The translations under genes were made by a program, and so were the position numbers. DNA of 64,000 nt from Camellia lanceoleosa (Eukaryota; Streptophyta; Magnoliopsida; Ericales; Theaceae). Positions 32,141-44,499 of this stretch are shown here, one piece after another. The stretch's first letter is position 1. Each line of letters starts with the position of its first letter. The DNA is taken from assembly GCA_025200525.1 (NCBI GenBank), contig CM045761.1, positions 81,745,551-81,809,550 on the forward strand, written 5' to 3'. A model generated the notes under the pieces. That model made no database searches and was not told the origin of the DNA. It saw only the letters and a program-made list of their open reading frames with translations.

Positions 32141-33340
32141 TCAGTGGTAATATTTCTTCAACTTGTCCATATTAATCGATTGCGAAAACTCCAGGCCATC
32201 CAAGTCCATGAGAATAACCGCCCCTTCTGACCAGATCGACTTGATGATATAAGGACCAGTCCAGTTGGGTTTGAACTTGCCCCTAAGGTCATAAATGGGA
32301 GCTCGGTTGTCTTTCAGTACCATGTCCCCTTCTTGAAGATTTCTGGACTTAAGTTTCTTGTTAAAAGCCTTGGTAATTCAGAGTTGGTATCCGTGGACAT
32401 GATACAATGCTCTTAATCATCTCTTATCAAACAATATTAACTCCTCAAACCTACTTTGCTGCCAATCTGCCTCTGCTATCTAACACTCAACCATAACTGT
32501 AAGGGCACTTCAACTTTGATTGGCAAAACAACCTCCATCCCGTAAATGAGAGAATAGAGGGTCGCCCCTGTAGATGTTCGGATTGAGGTCCTATAGCCCC
32601 AGAGCGCAAATGACAATTTATCTGGCCAATCCCTATAGGTTTCCACTATCTTTTGCAAAATTATCTTGATATTTTTGTTTGCAGCCTCGACGGATCCATT
32701 GGTTTGTGGTCTGTAGGTTGATGACTTATGGAATGCCACGTTATATTTCTCATGCAAGCCTATCACCTCTTTCTTAAAATGCGACCCATTATCGGAGATA
32801 ATCTCATTGGGCACCCCATACCTACAAATGATGTTGTTTTTGATGAACTTAGCAACATGTGACATGTTTAACACAGAGTAAGACTGGGTATCTACCCATT
32901 TCATGAAGTAGTCGATTGCTACCAGAATGAACTTATGCCCATTTGACCCCTTTGCCGTGATTGCACCGATAACATCTATCCTTCAAACAGAGAATGGCCA
33001 TGGTGAAGTCATGTTGTAGAGCTTTGACGGAGGAATGTTCATGCGATTGGCATGAATCTGGCATTTGTGATAGCGCCGAACAAAACCAATACAATCATCT
33101 TCCATGGTTGACCAGTGGTAGGCTTATCTAAGGATTTTTCGGGTGAGCATCACTCCATTCATGTGGGCTCCACACTCTCCTCTGTGGATGGCCTCCATAA
33201 GGCGCTTTGATTCCTTTTCCTCAACACATAGCTTATGTATTCCCAAATGGCCTCTTTTGTACAACTTGCCTCCGTAGATGATAAATTGGACTGCCAGACG
33301 CTGTATTCCCCTTTTGTCCTTGGCATTTGCTCCCACTGGA
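32141..33340 (-). pseudogene. Tat/Ogre-like integrase, broken
   Basis: Order on the minus strand: zinc module with MEAIHRGECGAHMNG, then RYHKCQIHANRM; core with a degraded first segment (RIDVIGAITAKG), EIISDNGSHFKKEV and the Glu of NGSVEAANKNIKI; C-terminal part from 32323 (LRGKFKPNWTGPYIIKSIW) to LKKYYH. Stops occur near 33128 and 32980, and frame is lost near 32480. The core acidic residues that can be seen are in place. It is the last domain of the pol that starts near 35300. Confidence 0.8.
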
Positions 33341-33345
33341 TATGC

Positions 33346-33900
33346 CTACTTTTGCAGGAAATTCCAAATATCATAATACCAGGGGTTCTTGTCTAAAGCC
33401 TCATCTATCGTGGCAATGGTTTCATAGGCCGACATGTACTTCTGTTCAATAATGATCGGACATATCCTAACTCCTAATGGAATGTCTACCATAGAAGATA
33501 GAGTTGCTAGTGCATCAGCGAATCGGTTGTTCTCTCTTAGCAGATGGGTAAATGTTAACTTATTTTCAAACCTCAGAATTAGCATATCCATGACCTGATA
33601 GTAAACCTTCATTTTCTCCTATTTAACCCGCCAATCTCCATTGGCTTGAGACACAACCAAGTTCAAATGCCCGATGACGTCCAACCTTTTTGCTCCTAGT
33701 TCCAGGGCGACTTCTAAACTAGTAATACACGCTCATACTCTACTTTGTTATTGGATACTTTGAACCGAAGCTTGAAGGCTAAGGGTATATGGGAGTCATC
33801 AGGTGTTATCAGCCACACACCGATCCCGTAACCGTATTGATTGGCTCCTACACCAAAGTACATCATCTACGTTTTCTCCTCTATTTGTAGAATATCTTCA
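33346..33900 (-). pseudogene. Second (archaeal-like) RNase H of the Tat/Ogre-like pol
   Basis: Pieces read GVGANQYGYGIGVWLITPDD, LAFKLRFKVSNNKVEYE and, in a clean frame (33612-33346), LTFTHLLRENNRFADALATL with SSMVDIPLGVR. The Gly-rich start, NKVEYE and FADALATL blocks identify the extra RNase H that marks the Tat branch. Frameshifts near 33720 break it. Confidence 0.65.
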
Positions 33901-33934
33901 TCTGGGAACAAGTACTCCACCGCTTTATCTCCCT

Positions 33935-34340
33935 CTAAGGGTGGTCTGACAAGAATTCTGCTACAGCTCTCCCCTTAACCGACTTACATGCAACATATGT
34001 AAGATCAAATTTGAAAAGAAGAAGCAACCAATGGGCTACCCAACCCATAAGCACTAGTTTCTCAAAGAGATATTTGATAGGATCTAATCTCGAAACTAGG
34101 AATATAGAGTAAGCTAATAGGTAATGCCTCAACTTCCGGGTAGCCCATACCAAGGCTAGACAAGATTTCTCGAGGGGAGTGTAACGGGTCTCGTAATCCA
34201 GCATTTTCTTACTCAAGTAGTAAATAGCTTTCTCCACCTTGGCCTCCAACTCCTGAGCTAAAATACACCCCATGGTTGGGTTTATCACCGACAAGTACAA
34301 AATCAACAGTTTTCCCGATTCTGGTAGTGATAACACAGGC
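33935..34340 (-). pseudogene. First RNase H of the Tat/Ogre-like pol
   Basis: Reads LILYLSVINPTMGCILAQ, AIYYLSKKMLDYETRYTPLE and ALVWATRKLRHYLL in order. The first catalytic Asp position reads LYLSV, so this copy may be inactive. It ends FLSDHP before the second RNase H. Confidence 0.75.
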
Positions 34341-34345
34341 GGATT

Positions 34346-35334
34346 TTACAGGTATTGCTTAACCTGTTCAAAAGCGAACCGACAGCAATCGTCCCATTGG
34401 AACTTCTTTCCTTTCTCCAATAGACCAAATAGTGGTTCACAAGTAAATATTAGTTTTGAAATAAACCATTGTGTGAATTGCACTTTACCTAGAAAGCCAC
34501 ATGCCTCATTTTCAGTCCTTAGTGGTGGCATTTCTAAGATGGCCTTGATTTTGGAAGGATCTACCATGATTCCTCTCTGTGTGATCAGGAATCCTAGTAT
34601 TTTTCTTGTTGTTACGCCAAAGGCGCATTTTTGCAGGTTTAACCTCAATCTATACTCTCTGATTCGCTGAAATAATTTCTCCAAGGCGGTGTAGTAGCCC
34701 TCTCAATCTTTGGACTTGACAATCATATCGTCCACATATTCCTCAACCTCTTTGTAGATCATATCGTGTAGAATGGTAGTTACAACCCTCTAATAAGTGG
34801 CCCAAGATTCTTCAACCCAAACGGCATAACTCGGTAGTAATAGGTGCCCCACGGAGTAGTGAAAACGGTCTTCTCCCTATCCTCAAGTGCCATCAGAATC
34901 TGGTTATATCCGAAAAACCCATCCATGAATGAGAGCAATGCATGGCCCACGATGAATTCGACCAACTCATCAATATGCAGTAGTGGAAAATCATCCTTCA
35001 GACTAGCCTTATTTAGATCCCTGAAGTCGACACAGACTCTGATTCTGCTATCCTTCTTTGGGACTGAAACAATATTGGCCAACCACGTCGAATACTCAAA
35101 TACAAGCAAGAACCCTGCCGCAATCTGTTTGGTAACTTCTTCCTTGATCTTCAAAGCCCAATCTGGGCGAACTCTGCACAGCTTTTGCTTAACTGGCCAG
35201 GCCTCAAGGTCAAGAGAAATGTGGTACTGTACAATCTCAGGATCGATTCCAGGTATGTCTTCGTAGGACCACGCAAAAACATCTTTGAAATTTTTTAACA
35301 AAGCGATTAAACGCTCGCGTTCCTCCGAAGACAA
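34346..35334 (-). pseudogene. Reverse transcriptase of the Tat/Ogre-like pol, broken
   Basis: The frame 35334-34780 reads FKDVFAWSYEDIPGIDPEIV, SVPKKDSRIRVCVDFRDLNK, FMDGFFGYNQI and GTYYYRVMPFGLKN. After a shift the catalytic box EEYVDDMIVKSKD is visible at about 34710-34750. Then 34684-34346 carries RLNLQKCAFGV and the thumb/connection region with FQWDDCCRFAFEQVKQYL. The FMDG...YNQI wording is typical of Tat/Ogre RTs rather than chromoviruses. Confidence 0.8.
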
Positions 35335-35346
35335 CGTGGACCCGAT

Positions 35347-36090
35347 CTAGACCAAGCAAGGATCTTCCTTAGTACCCACGTTAATTGATACAATTTCATC
35401 TGTACAAGGTTTAACACGCCTCTCCTCCTCATGATTAACCAAATTTTTCAAAACCCAAGGAATTTTTTCCTCTTTGTTTATGCCAAAATTTTGAAAATTA
35501 AGATCAATACAACAAACCAAAGGCACAGAGAAGTAGGCAACATTCACAGCATTTCCATTCAAAAATTCTGGATCTTCGGTTATCATGGACTCAAAAAAAA
35601 AGCTAAAAGATGACCTGAACAGGACTTTGGTATTCGGGTTACCACTTCCAGAAGTACCAGACTTAGAGAAACTCGAATCTGACTCTGACTCCATAGACTC
35701 AGTGGAATCATATTCGGACTCACTATCTGATTTAGAACCATTGATAATGCCTTGCTCAAACTTCCAGACCAAGCATGGAGCCTCAAACGCATCCACGATA
35801 GATTGGTGAAATCCACTGCTGGGTTAACCCCAATCATTGAGATAGTAAAACTATCCCCAAAGTTGGTGGTCCCAGCTCCAGCAGTAGAACTTGTCAGTAA
35901 GTCAACCAACTCTTTTCCCAACAGCTCCTCCTCTTCGATGTCCAGGTTTGTAGTCCTGCCTTGGTCTGTGCTAAGGCTGAAGTCTACTTATTCATCCTCC
36001 TCTTCTGGTAGCTGGTGTCCGAAAAAGATCTTGAACCCCAGATACCTTGTTTTCGTCTCCCTGTCATACCAAGGCTCCAGAAATTTGGAG
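35347..36090 (-). pseudogene. Pro-RT spacer region of the Tat/Ogre-like element, truncated
   Basis: Minus-strand frames hold KFLEPWYDRETKTRYLGFKI, an EEEELLGKELVDLL acidic patch, a Ser/Glu/Asp-rich tract (SKSDSESEYDSTESMESES) and PWVLKNLVNHEEERRVKP, as in the linker before RT in such elements. No protease signature remains. The upstream gag and 5' LTR are missing; the sequence stops at the LTR beginning near 36093. Confidence 0.55.
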
Positions 36091-36576
36091 TCTGATTAGA
36101 AATTAAAGGGCTAAATGGTTTGGGAAATCAAAATTGATGATGACAATAAGTTTAATTTAATATTTGGAGCCTTTTGGGAGTTTGATTAAAAATCTAATTC
36201 AAATTGATAAATTTAAATATAATTAATTAGGCTCTAAAGGAAGTCAAATTAGATAAATTAAATTATGTAGGATTTATGATTAATTATAATTAATTTAATT
36301 ATGTGTTAATCAAGATTTATTAAGAATAACAGTTATTTAATTTAATTAATCTCAATCATAAATTAAATTATAGAATGATTTAGAGTTTGAGAATATATGT
36401 GGGTGTGTGTGCTGAGAAAAATGTGTGTGTGTGTGTGTGTGTGCAGAGAAATCTTAGTGTGTGCACGTGTGCTATGTGTTGTCAACAAGAGGTGTGCATG
36501 TGTGTGTATGTTAGAGGGTTTTGGTTCTTGGTGCTCTACTAAGAGCATTTCAAAGGAAAGAGAGTGAATTAAAGAG

Positions 36577-36612
36577 TATAGAGAGAGAGAGAGGGAGAGA
36601 GGGAGAGAGAGA
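36577..36612. repeat. GA-rich microsatellite
   Basis: GAGAGAGAGAGAGGGAGAGA-type run inside the LTR, together with the GT run at 36420-36442. These are simple repeats. Confidence 0.85.
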
Positions 36613-38214
36613 GTTCAATACTTTAGAACTTGCTAGAAATTTTGAAGAAAATTAAGGAAGCTAAGAGAAGTGAAGAAGTTGTCAAGAACACACCAAATGG
36701 AAGATTAAGGGTAAGGATTTCAAGCTTGAATTTTGTAGAATCCTTATATTACACTTGAATTAAAGATGAGTTTGGGTTCAATTTCATATAATTTGGAAGA
36801 AATTAGAAAACAAAGATAAAGTAACTAAGGTCGGTTCATGGTTATGGAAATTAATTATTTTGGATTTGATGTAGTCTTGCATGAAATTAAGTCTCATTGT
36901 TACATGCATGAGTAAATTCTACAAGTTTAATACTCTAATTATATATGCATCATGGATTTTGAAGAATTTGAACTAATTCAATCTCATATTTTTAAGAGAA
37001 AAAGGAAAAAGCTTTAGAAAGATCAAACTTATGGAAATTTGGAATTAATCCTAAAGTAAGACAAAGTTTTGATTTTATTATGAAAATTATGAATTTGTTT
37101 GATCCATGCATGTAATTGAATTTAAAAGTTTTGTTCAATTTAAACACATTAAGGGAACATCTATGATCATAAATTAAGTTTTTGGTTAAAAATTGAGTTA
37201 AGTTGAAATTCTAATAAATTGATTTTGTAATTCATTATTTAAGTTTGATTTTTGTTATTAATAATGAAATTGAATTCCATTTTTACATACATCATGAAAT
37301 TTTCAAGAGTTTTGAGAGTTTATTTCATGTTCTAAAATTTGTGCGTTTGAAATTTGGTTTGTTATGGAGAAAATAAATTAAATCTAAATTTGGACAATTT
37401 GGAAATAAATTATAATTTATATTTGTGAATCAAAATTAGGTTGATTTTGATTTAAATTTCTTGCATGTATATATTTTTGAAAGGGCCTTATAACTTTAAT
37501 TTATGTTTTATAAAACAAAAAAAGAATAATGTTGGAATTATCATATTCATGAAATTATTGGTTTAATGATCAAAGAGATTTTTGTATTAGAAATTGGAAA
37601 ATTAGTCATGGATTCATCTTTATTAATAAAATTACATGTTTAAATTGGTTTATGTAAGAGTTTAAGTTTTGAAAATGTGTTTGGAAATTACTTTGTTGGC
37701 TTTGAAAGGACAGAAAATTTGCTGGCCGCTCGAGCGGTAAAGTCACCGCTCGAGCAAACATTAAGGCCAACCAGTATTTTTACCGAGCCTTGCAGACCGC
37801 TCGAGCGACCAAAGGTGAGCTAGAGCAAGAACCCTATTTTCAGCAATTTTTGACTAACTTTTTTAAATGCATAATTGTATCCTCATGACATTTTAAGTAT
37901 TCTTAGGCACCAATTGGACTCACATAGTCATGGAATAAGCTAGAAACACATAAAGAGAGTTGAATTAAAATGAAATGAATATTGAATGGTGCTTCTATTG
38001 TATTTTTGTTATGTGATTTATTTAGGTGGACGTCCGAGGCCTTATATCGACTTAACCCACTGTGAGTAGTAACTTTATAAAGATATGTTCAAGTAATATT
38101 ATTTTTGAAATTGTTATTGTTCTTGGAATCAATATGTGATTGATCGAATGGCTTATTGAAAAGTTATTTCGTAATGATGAATGAAGTTCATTTTCGAAAT
38201 GTATTTGTCGCGTC

Positions 38215-38400
38215 CATTGAATATAGGCCATTGCATGGGGGTAACAATACCATGGCTATTGGTTGTAGGCCCTTGCCTGGGGGTAACAATACCATGGCTA
38301 TTGGATTATTTGAAACACGAAGATCTCTAGTGTTAGACCCTCCACGGTCCATTGGTTTGACCCTCCGTGGTCCATTGGCTTGACCCTCCGTGGTCCACAG
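38215..38400. repeat. Short tandem duplications inside the LTR
   Basis: GGGGGTAACAATACCATGGC occurs twice (about 38236 and 38279), followed by three copies of GACCCTCC(A/G)(C/T)GGTCCA at about 22-base steps (38336-38398). They are non-coding. Confidence 0.75.
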
Positions 38401-40106
38401 ATATTGGAATATTATTGTTTCATAGATGTGCCACTCAAATTAATATTGAAAGATATCGATGATGAAATTTATTGATTAATGAGAGATGATTATTGATATT
38501 TGATTAACCTATGTTATTGAACTTCATTCATTTAACCTCTTTATTCTGTTATTACTCGTTAGGCTTTAGCTCACTATTTATATGTATATTTAGATGAGCA
38601 AACTGAGCAACAATGATAGAGGAAGCCTTGGAGTCTACCCATGTCAAGCCTTTGAAGAGCTTCTAGAATGGAGAAAGTTAGGCTCGAGTAGAGCTAAGTA
38701 AATCAGCCTCTTAGCTTTACTAAAGATTTGTATTTTGTTAAGTCTTAACGTATATGTGTGTGAGATATATATATATATATATATAAGATTTGTATATGTT
38801 TATAAATTATTATTGTATCATGTAGGTACAAGCTCAATGGACATTTTTTTATTTTTGCTTGCTTCCGCTTTAGGCCCTGATATGATTATAAATATTTTGA
38901 AATTTTGTCTTTGAGGCTGAAGGTAATCTAGGATTACTGGCTGGTTACGACGCTAAACCTATAAGGGCGGGTTTGGGTCGTGACACTCTCGATGGTGCTA
39001 ACAATCTATCGTGGCTCGGAAATGTGACAATCAATCCATACCCAATATAACTTCAAAAGTGTGCATGTCTAAGATAATGAAATCAAAAGAGAGTCGGCGA
39101 TTCACGACCTCAATTTCGCAAAAGCAACACACTCACCCCAATGCCACTTTATATCCAACTAGTGACTTAACCTACAATGGAGGTTCTAGTTGATCAATCT
39201 CTAATCCCAAAATAGAAGCCAAAACAGTAGATATAAATGAATGCGATGCACCCATATCAATCAACACACTAGCCATAGAATTGAATACAACAAAATTACC
39301 TCTCACAACTGAAGACCCTGGCAACTGTTCTGACGTTGTAACTGCATACACACGCCCCTAGGGCCTCTGGTCAACTTGCTCATCTCTCGGAGCATAGGCA
39401 TGGTGCACTAATTGAGTTGAGGTGGCTCTTCGAATAGCTCTTGAGGTTTGGATTGAATGAGTTTGCTGACGACTTTGAGTCAATCTCGACCTTGATACGC
39501 CAGATGTGCCTCCTAACTGTGGGTATGCTCTCTTTATGTGCCCAAACTGACCACACTGGAAACATGTAGGTCCTTGTCCCCGACTCTAAGACTGGCTAAG
39601 GGATTGACTAGGTAGTAACGGTAGCAACATCTGATGTCCTCCTCCCTTCTATGGACAAGCATTGGCCTTGTGACCCAGCTGACCACACTTAAAACAAGTA
39701 ACTCCACCCTAAGTGTTTCTTCCCAAGCTAGCATTAGGCAACTGAAAGGTGGATCTAGTTTGTTATGACTGAGAGTGTGACAAAGCATAACCTTTATGCT
39801 TCTTACTGAACCTAAAGTCTTCCTATGACTCATGCCTTCTAGATCTTGAACCCCTAATCCTCTCTTATTCGGCCTGCACAATAATCTCCACGTGTGTTAC
39901 CCCCTCCACAAGTCGAGCATAGTTTTGGATCCTATTTCCAGCCACCTTAAACAAAATCTTGGTTTTAAATCTCTTCTCAAATGCAATGTAATGACGTTCC
40001 TCCATCGCCACGAATTCCAGTGCAAACTAGGACAAATTGGTAAAGGCCACTTCGAATCCAACCACTGTCGTGTTCAATTGTTTGAGGTCTAGAAACTCTT
40101 ACCTTA

Positions 40107-40861
40107 GGGGTTGTTTGGGGTGTCTTAAATAAGTGTACTTTTTGACTTTTTGAACTAAAAAGTTAAGGAAAAAAATGTAGTTGTTTGGGTTAACTTTTGA
40201 CTTTTTATGGAAAAATGTGTATTAAAAAATTATATAAATTAGTATGTAGGAGAATATTAGGAGTGTGAGTTGTACGGCCGTACTATTTGCGTAGCTGAAT
40301 TAATGCTAAGAAATGATTGACTACTTTTCGAGCATTGCACTGGACCGTTCTGTTCAGCCCGTGGGCGCCATCACGGGTCCCGTTTTGATAATCTGAACCG
40401 TTCAATGTGTAGAACTCGTCGAGTACTATATACCTGTAAAAAATTACGTTGATCGGATATCAATATCGATAGCTATCTGATTAGATTAGTTTTTTTCAAC
40501 CGTTAACTATAACATCATCCATTTTTTTATACAAAACTGATTTAATCATGTAGTTAGCAATATCCGATCAATGTGATTTTTTACAAACATATAGTACTCG
40601 ACGAGTTTTACACATTAAACGGTTTATATTATCAAAACGGGACCCGTGATAGCCCCCACGGGCCAAACAGCAATGTGTTAAAATTGCACCCCAACTGTGC
40701 AATTTTTCTTAAAAAAAGCAACCACAGATCACATCACCAGTCAGATTGACTTGTAATTTTGTATGTAAAATTAATTTTTTAATATTTTTTTGGTGAATAG
40801 TGATAACTTTTTAATTTTTTGAGTAACTTTTTATCTTTTTTTACACATGCCAAACTAGGCC
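40107..40861. mobile_element. Tourist-like (PIF/Harbinger) MITE with TTA duplication
   Basis: The ends are GGGGTTGTTTGG...CCAAACTAGGCC (imperfect terminal inverted repeat) flanked on both sides by TTA (40104-40106 and 40862-40864), the 3-bp target of PIF/Harbinger elements. It is 755 bp, AT-rich and without coding capacity. Removing it joins the gag reading around EFLDLKQ. Inside it is a long hairpin (40340-40670). Confidence 0.75.
40340..40670. repeat. Long inverted repeat (hairpin) inside the MITE
   Basis: Left arm (about 40340-40490) and right arm (about 40520-40670) are reverse complements: ATCACGGGTCCCGTTTTGAT, CTCGTCGAGTACTATAT and GATCGGATAT recur inverted in register. The loop is a few tens of bases. 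Arms of about 120-150 bp differ at roughly one base in ten by eye. Confidence 0.85.
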
Positions 40862-41832
40862 TTAGTCTCTCCCTAGTATTTATCTTGGAAAGCAAAAACA
40901 AAAGCTTCCCACTTTGGCCCGACTTTACCTTTGACATATTTTTATCATTAGTCTACATCCCCCTTCAAATAGTAATTCGTTAGAGCCACCCTAAGCTCGC
41001 CATCCTTGATGTGAAGCATCTCAAATGTATTCACGGTTTGCTCTAACCATTCATCTGCTTTCTTGGGCTCCAAACCACTGTGCAACTCATTCGGCTTAGC
41101 CCGTAAGAATTCTCAGGTGAGGGAACAGCCCTAGTCTCTACAGCATTCTCTTGGGCTTGGTTCTCCACCCTTAAGATATTCATAGACTCTCAAAGCCTTT
41201 GCTATCTCTCTAGCTAAGGCCCCCATAGCAAGTTGACCCGCTTGCTCCGGGAGTCCCGCTTGGGCTACTTGCTCGACCACGTTAGCTTGAGCCGCTTGCT
41301 CGGCCACATTAGCTTGGTTGAACCCCTTCTCTTGCAACAAGACCTCATGAACACTTCGACGAGGCCTACCCCACCTCCTGCCTCTACCACCACACACTAG
41401 ACCTCGTCTTGACATCCTAATTTAAGGACAAAAGTGAACAGTTTAACACATAGTCTTATATGTGCTTGCAATCGAAACTCACGCGTCCTATTACAATATT
41501 TGATAAGTTTTAAATTCACATAACACTTAGTTTCACTCCATGTAAGCACTTTGTCACATAAACATATATGGATTACTTATTCAAGATTATGTTTGTCCCA
41601 CGAAATACCGAGAGCTCCCATTCGAATAAGCATTGATCATGTGCCCTTCTAATGAGACTTCAAGGAATTTAATAGGCACAACCAACATCTTAGAAGTTCG
41701 ACCACATACCCATCTAGTCAAATAAGCATCTTGTCACATAACAATTAAAACATGGAACATCTCCTAGTTTAGCAAAATTAACTCATTGTGGTAAAATAAC
41801 TTCCCATGAGCCCCAAGTATTCAAACTCGGTA

Positions 41833-41844
41833 GCTCTAATACCA
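41833..41844 (-). other. Primer-binding site, initiator-Met tRNA type
   Basis: The minus strand reads TGGTATTAGAGC, one mismatch from the common initiator-Met site TGGTATCAGAGC, three bases inside the LTR end (41848). It shows that the LTR to its right is the 5' LTR of the minus-strand chromovirus. Confidence 0.75.
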
Positions 41845-41847
41845 AAT

Positions 41848-43273
41848 TGTAGCGCCCCCAAATAAATGACATAAGACAATCGATTAATCCATTCATCCAC
41901 AATTCTAATATGGTTAATCAAATCCCTAAATTCATATTTCTATACTGTAAGAGATACACAAAAGAGATTCACATGCATTACACATTCAAACTCTCTCAAG
42001 TTGAATCCATAGCATGTGCAATCATACAATAACAAGAAATAACAATAAGGAAATGTCTCAAGGGCTACAAGTTCCGAGGCTAAAGCCTGGTTACACAAAA
42101 GTGGTTAACTAACCCATACAATTAAAGCCCTTGGCTTGACAAAAATAATTACAAAAGAAAAAAGCTCTTGCTCTCAAAAGACTTTCCACGCAAATCCACT
42201 AGGGGTGAGCACAAAGCCCAGTAAAGGTATATTCACAAAGTACATATGCTTAAGTAGTCTATTATATATATATGCAATGTTATGCCATGCCAAAATATCA
42301 CAAGCTTTGCTTTTTTTAAGAAAAATATATATATATATATATATCGATTGCCATCATCTTTGAAAAAATTACCAAATCATCTCAATAAATTCCAAGATTT
42401 AAAACGAGGTGGTAAATATGACTCAGGCAAATCTCCAGGGCTAGTGTCTGCAAGTAGGTGTATCAAGTACTACCAAATCCTACCTTACCGACTTCTAACT
42501 GGAGGGCTTAGGTACCCACACGCGCTTGTTTCTAGTCTTACACCAAGGACACTCAAGTCAACTTAATTCTTAAACTACACCCCCTAACTGGATTTCCCAC
42601 CGTATTGACCTCAAAAACATTTCAATAGAAATAATTGTTTTTCTCAAACAACATAACCATTTCTAAGGCATAGCCATAGTTAAACCATATTTTGAAATTA
42701 TGTTAAATGAATGAATTGAAATGCAATGATTTAGTTTCGATAGACGTGATTCCTCCACCATTCTCAACATTTGCTCAAGGAACAAAATATGATATTCAAT
42801 ATCTATACCCATGTGACATATGACCTTGTCTTATATTCACAATCAACATTCATTTTCATTTTCATATTCCAAACATATGCACAACATGTTATCATAATTT
42901 GCAACAACTCTTATCCCTTTCGTGGGTATTCCAACAACACAACCTCATGAGGAATATTTCTTCAATTTCTCAAGGGATTTAGCAACAATTTCATGGATAT
43001 TTCACAAATTTCACTTTTTCCCAATTTGCCCCAAAACCTAGCGTTTGATCAAAAGAGGTGTTTTTCTTCATTTTCAAAATATCTTCTTGCAAGCATTCCC
43101 CAAATGGTCATAGTTCGCAAAATAATGTCTCTTGGACCAAAATCATCAGAATAAAATCATTTTTCTCACATTTCCTAGATTCAACATTTTAAGACTCAAA
43201 TCCCAAACTTGAAATTATAGTAAAATGGACAAGACATGCAAAAATCATATATATAACTCAAAAAAACTCCCTA
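41848..43273 (-). mobile_element. 5' LTR of the minus-strand chromovirus, inner part
   Basis: It begins (plus strand) TGTAGCGCCCCCAAATAAAT. The block AGGCTAAAGCCTGGTTACAC at 42079 is the reverse complement of the AACCAGGCCTAAGCC block in the LTRs at 51952 and 61393. Bases 42667-43273 are repeated at 184-788. The LTR is broken at CCCTA (43273) and seems to resume at 46081. An AT run lies at 42327-42345. Confidence 0.7.
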
Positions 43274-44499
43274 TCTCAAGACCTGAGAAGACAAGATAAA
43301 AATACTTCGAAATTAACGGCGTTGAAATCTAATCTTCATCGCACACAGCGTAGCCCTTTATAACATCACTTAGGGGACACCTACGCGCGTTAAACAATTC
43401 GGACCCTTGGTCTTTTTGATCTAGTCTCATGAGTGCAATATGAAACATGGATGAGAGTTCAGATTTTGGCAACTTTGATTGAAAATCCATTTTATTGCAA
43501 AATATTGTCAGAAATAGACTACGTCATCAGATCTCAAAGTCGTCACCTAATATTTTGAGGGAATTAGAAAACCCATGACTCATGCCAAGGCCACTGTTCA
43601 TCGCAACCAAGGATTCTTGCCTCGAAACCTTAGGTATGAGGGGGAAAGGTCATTAATTGAGCACCCCCGCTCACTCGATCAAAGATTGGCCTCTACTAAA
43701 CTATGATATGAGTTTTATTAACTTTATGTGTTCATATTTTGATTTATTAATAAATCCTAAAAATGACTATGTGAAGCAAACACATGTAGAATATATCGTT
43801 CAATTTGGAACAAGTTGATTTCATTGTTTTGAACAGTGTATAAAACACAAAAAATTGAATTGTATGAAAAATTAATTTTATTCCAAATTGAATAACACAA
43901 CTTTCACCCACTGGCATGCATAGATTTATATCAAATAATCACATAGCCACATGATAGAATGCTAGACATAGCAGAAAAACACACACACGCGGGATACTAA
44001 AGTATAAAAACTCACATATTTAGTGACGTCCTACAAATAGCTGCAAAACAAAGTTAGAAAATATACATGATCTTATATGCAAAATCCTAATGCAATACAC
44101 ACAAAATGTGACTGGAGATTCAACTAATAAAACATGATATGTGAACCATCTCAAGACATGAGGTAGTACACAAAATCACATAGGAATTGATTAAACCCGC
44201 AGATGTAAATTTAGCCTAATCTTAAGGCATGAAACATGGATGCAAACATGGATATGATTAAAACATAAAGTATGATGCTACGTACAAATATGGAAAGTAA
44301 GTAAACAAAAGGAATAAAAAGAAATGGGGTTAGAAGACATACATAGAAAGGGGTAGAAAGAAGCAGGGGTTGAGAATTATTACAACACTGAATAATTACA
44401 AAACCAAATAAAAAAGATATGGGATTGGAAGATTATTACAACACAAACCAAATCTAACAAATCATACGAATAAAAAAAATTAAAAAAAGTCATTATTCA

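Larger units (their letters stand above)
36093..38985 (-). mobile_element. Minus-strand chromovirus-type LTR, same family as 56233-58789
   Basis: Read on the minus strand it starts TGTCACGACCCAAACCCGCC (38985 downward), identical in design to the solo LTR at 56233. Other shared marks are CCACTGTGAGTA near 38060, the paired CGCTCGAGCG palindromes (37727-37825) and a GT/CA run (36420-36442). Its last 300 bases (36093-36390) diverge from the other copy, so the left edge is approximate. No matching target duplication was found: the right flank is CTCTC. It cuts the chromovirus gag-pro on its right. Confidence 0.65.
38986..41415 (-). pseudogene. Chromovirus gag-protease fragment, minus strand, interrupted
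   Basis: ATG 41415 opens MSRRGLVCGGRGRRWGRPRR, close to the gag start at 52579. Further down are the gag-core block EFLDLKQLNTTVVGF (about 40100-40050), an intact zinc knuckle CFKCGQLGHKANAC and a second one whose last Cys is Tyr (CFQCGQFGHIKRAY). The protease reads VLIDMGASHSFIS (Asp kept, usual Thr changed to Met) and [13 protein letters not shown]. Sequence stops within the protease at 38986, where the LTR begins. Stops and frameshifts are frequent. The Tourist-like MITE sits inside the gag core. Confidence 0.75.
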
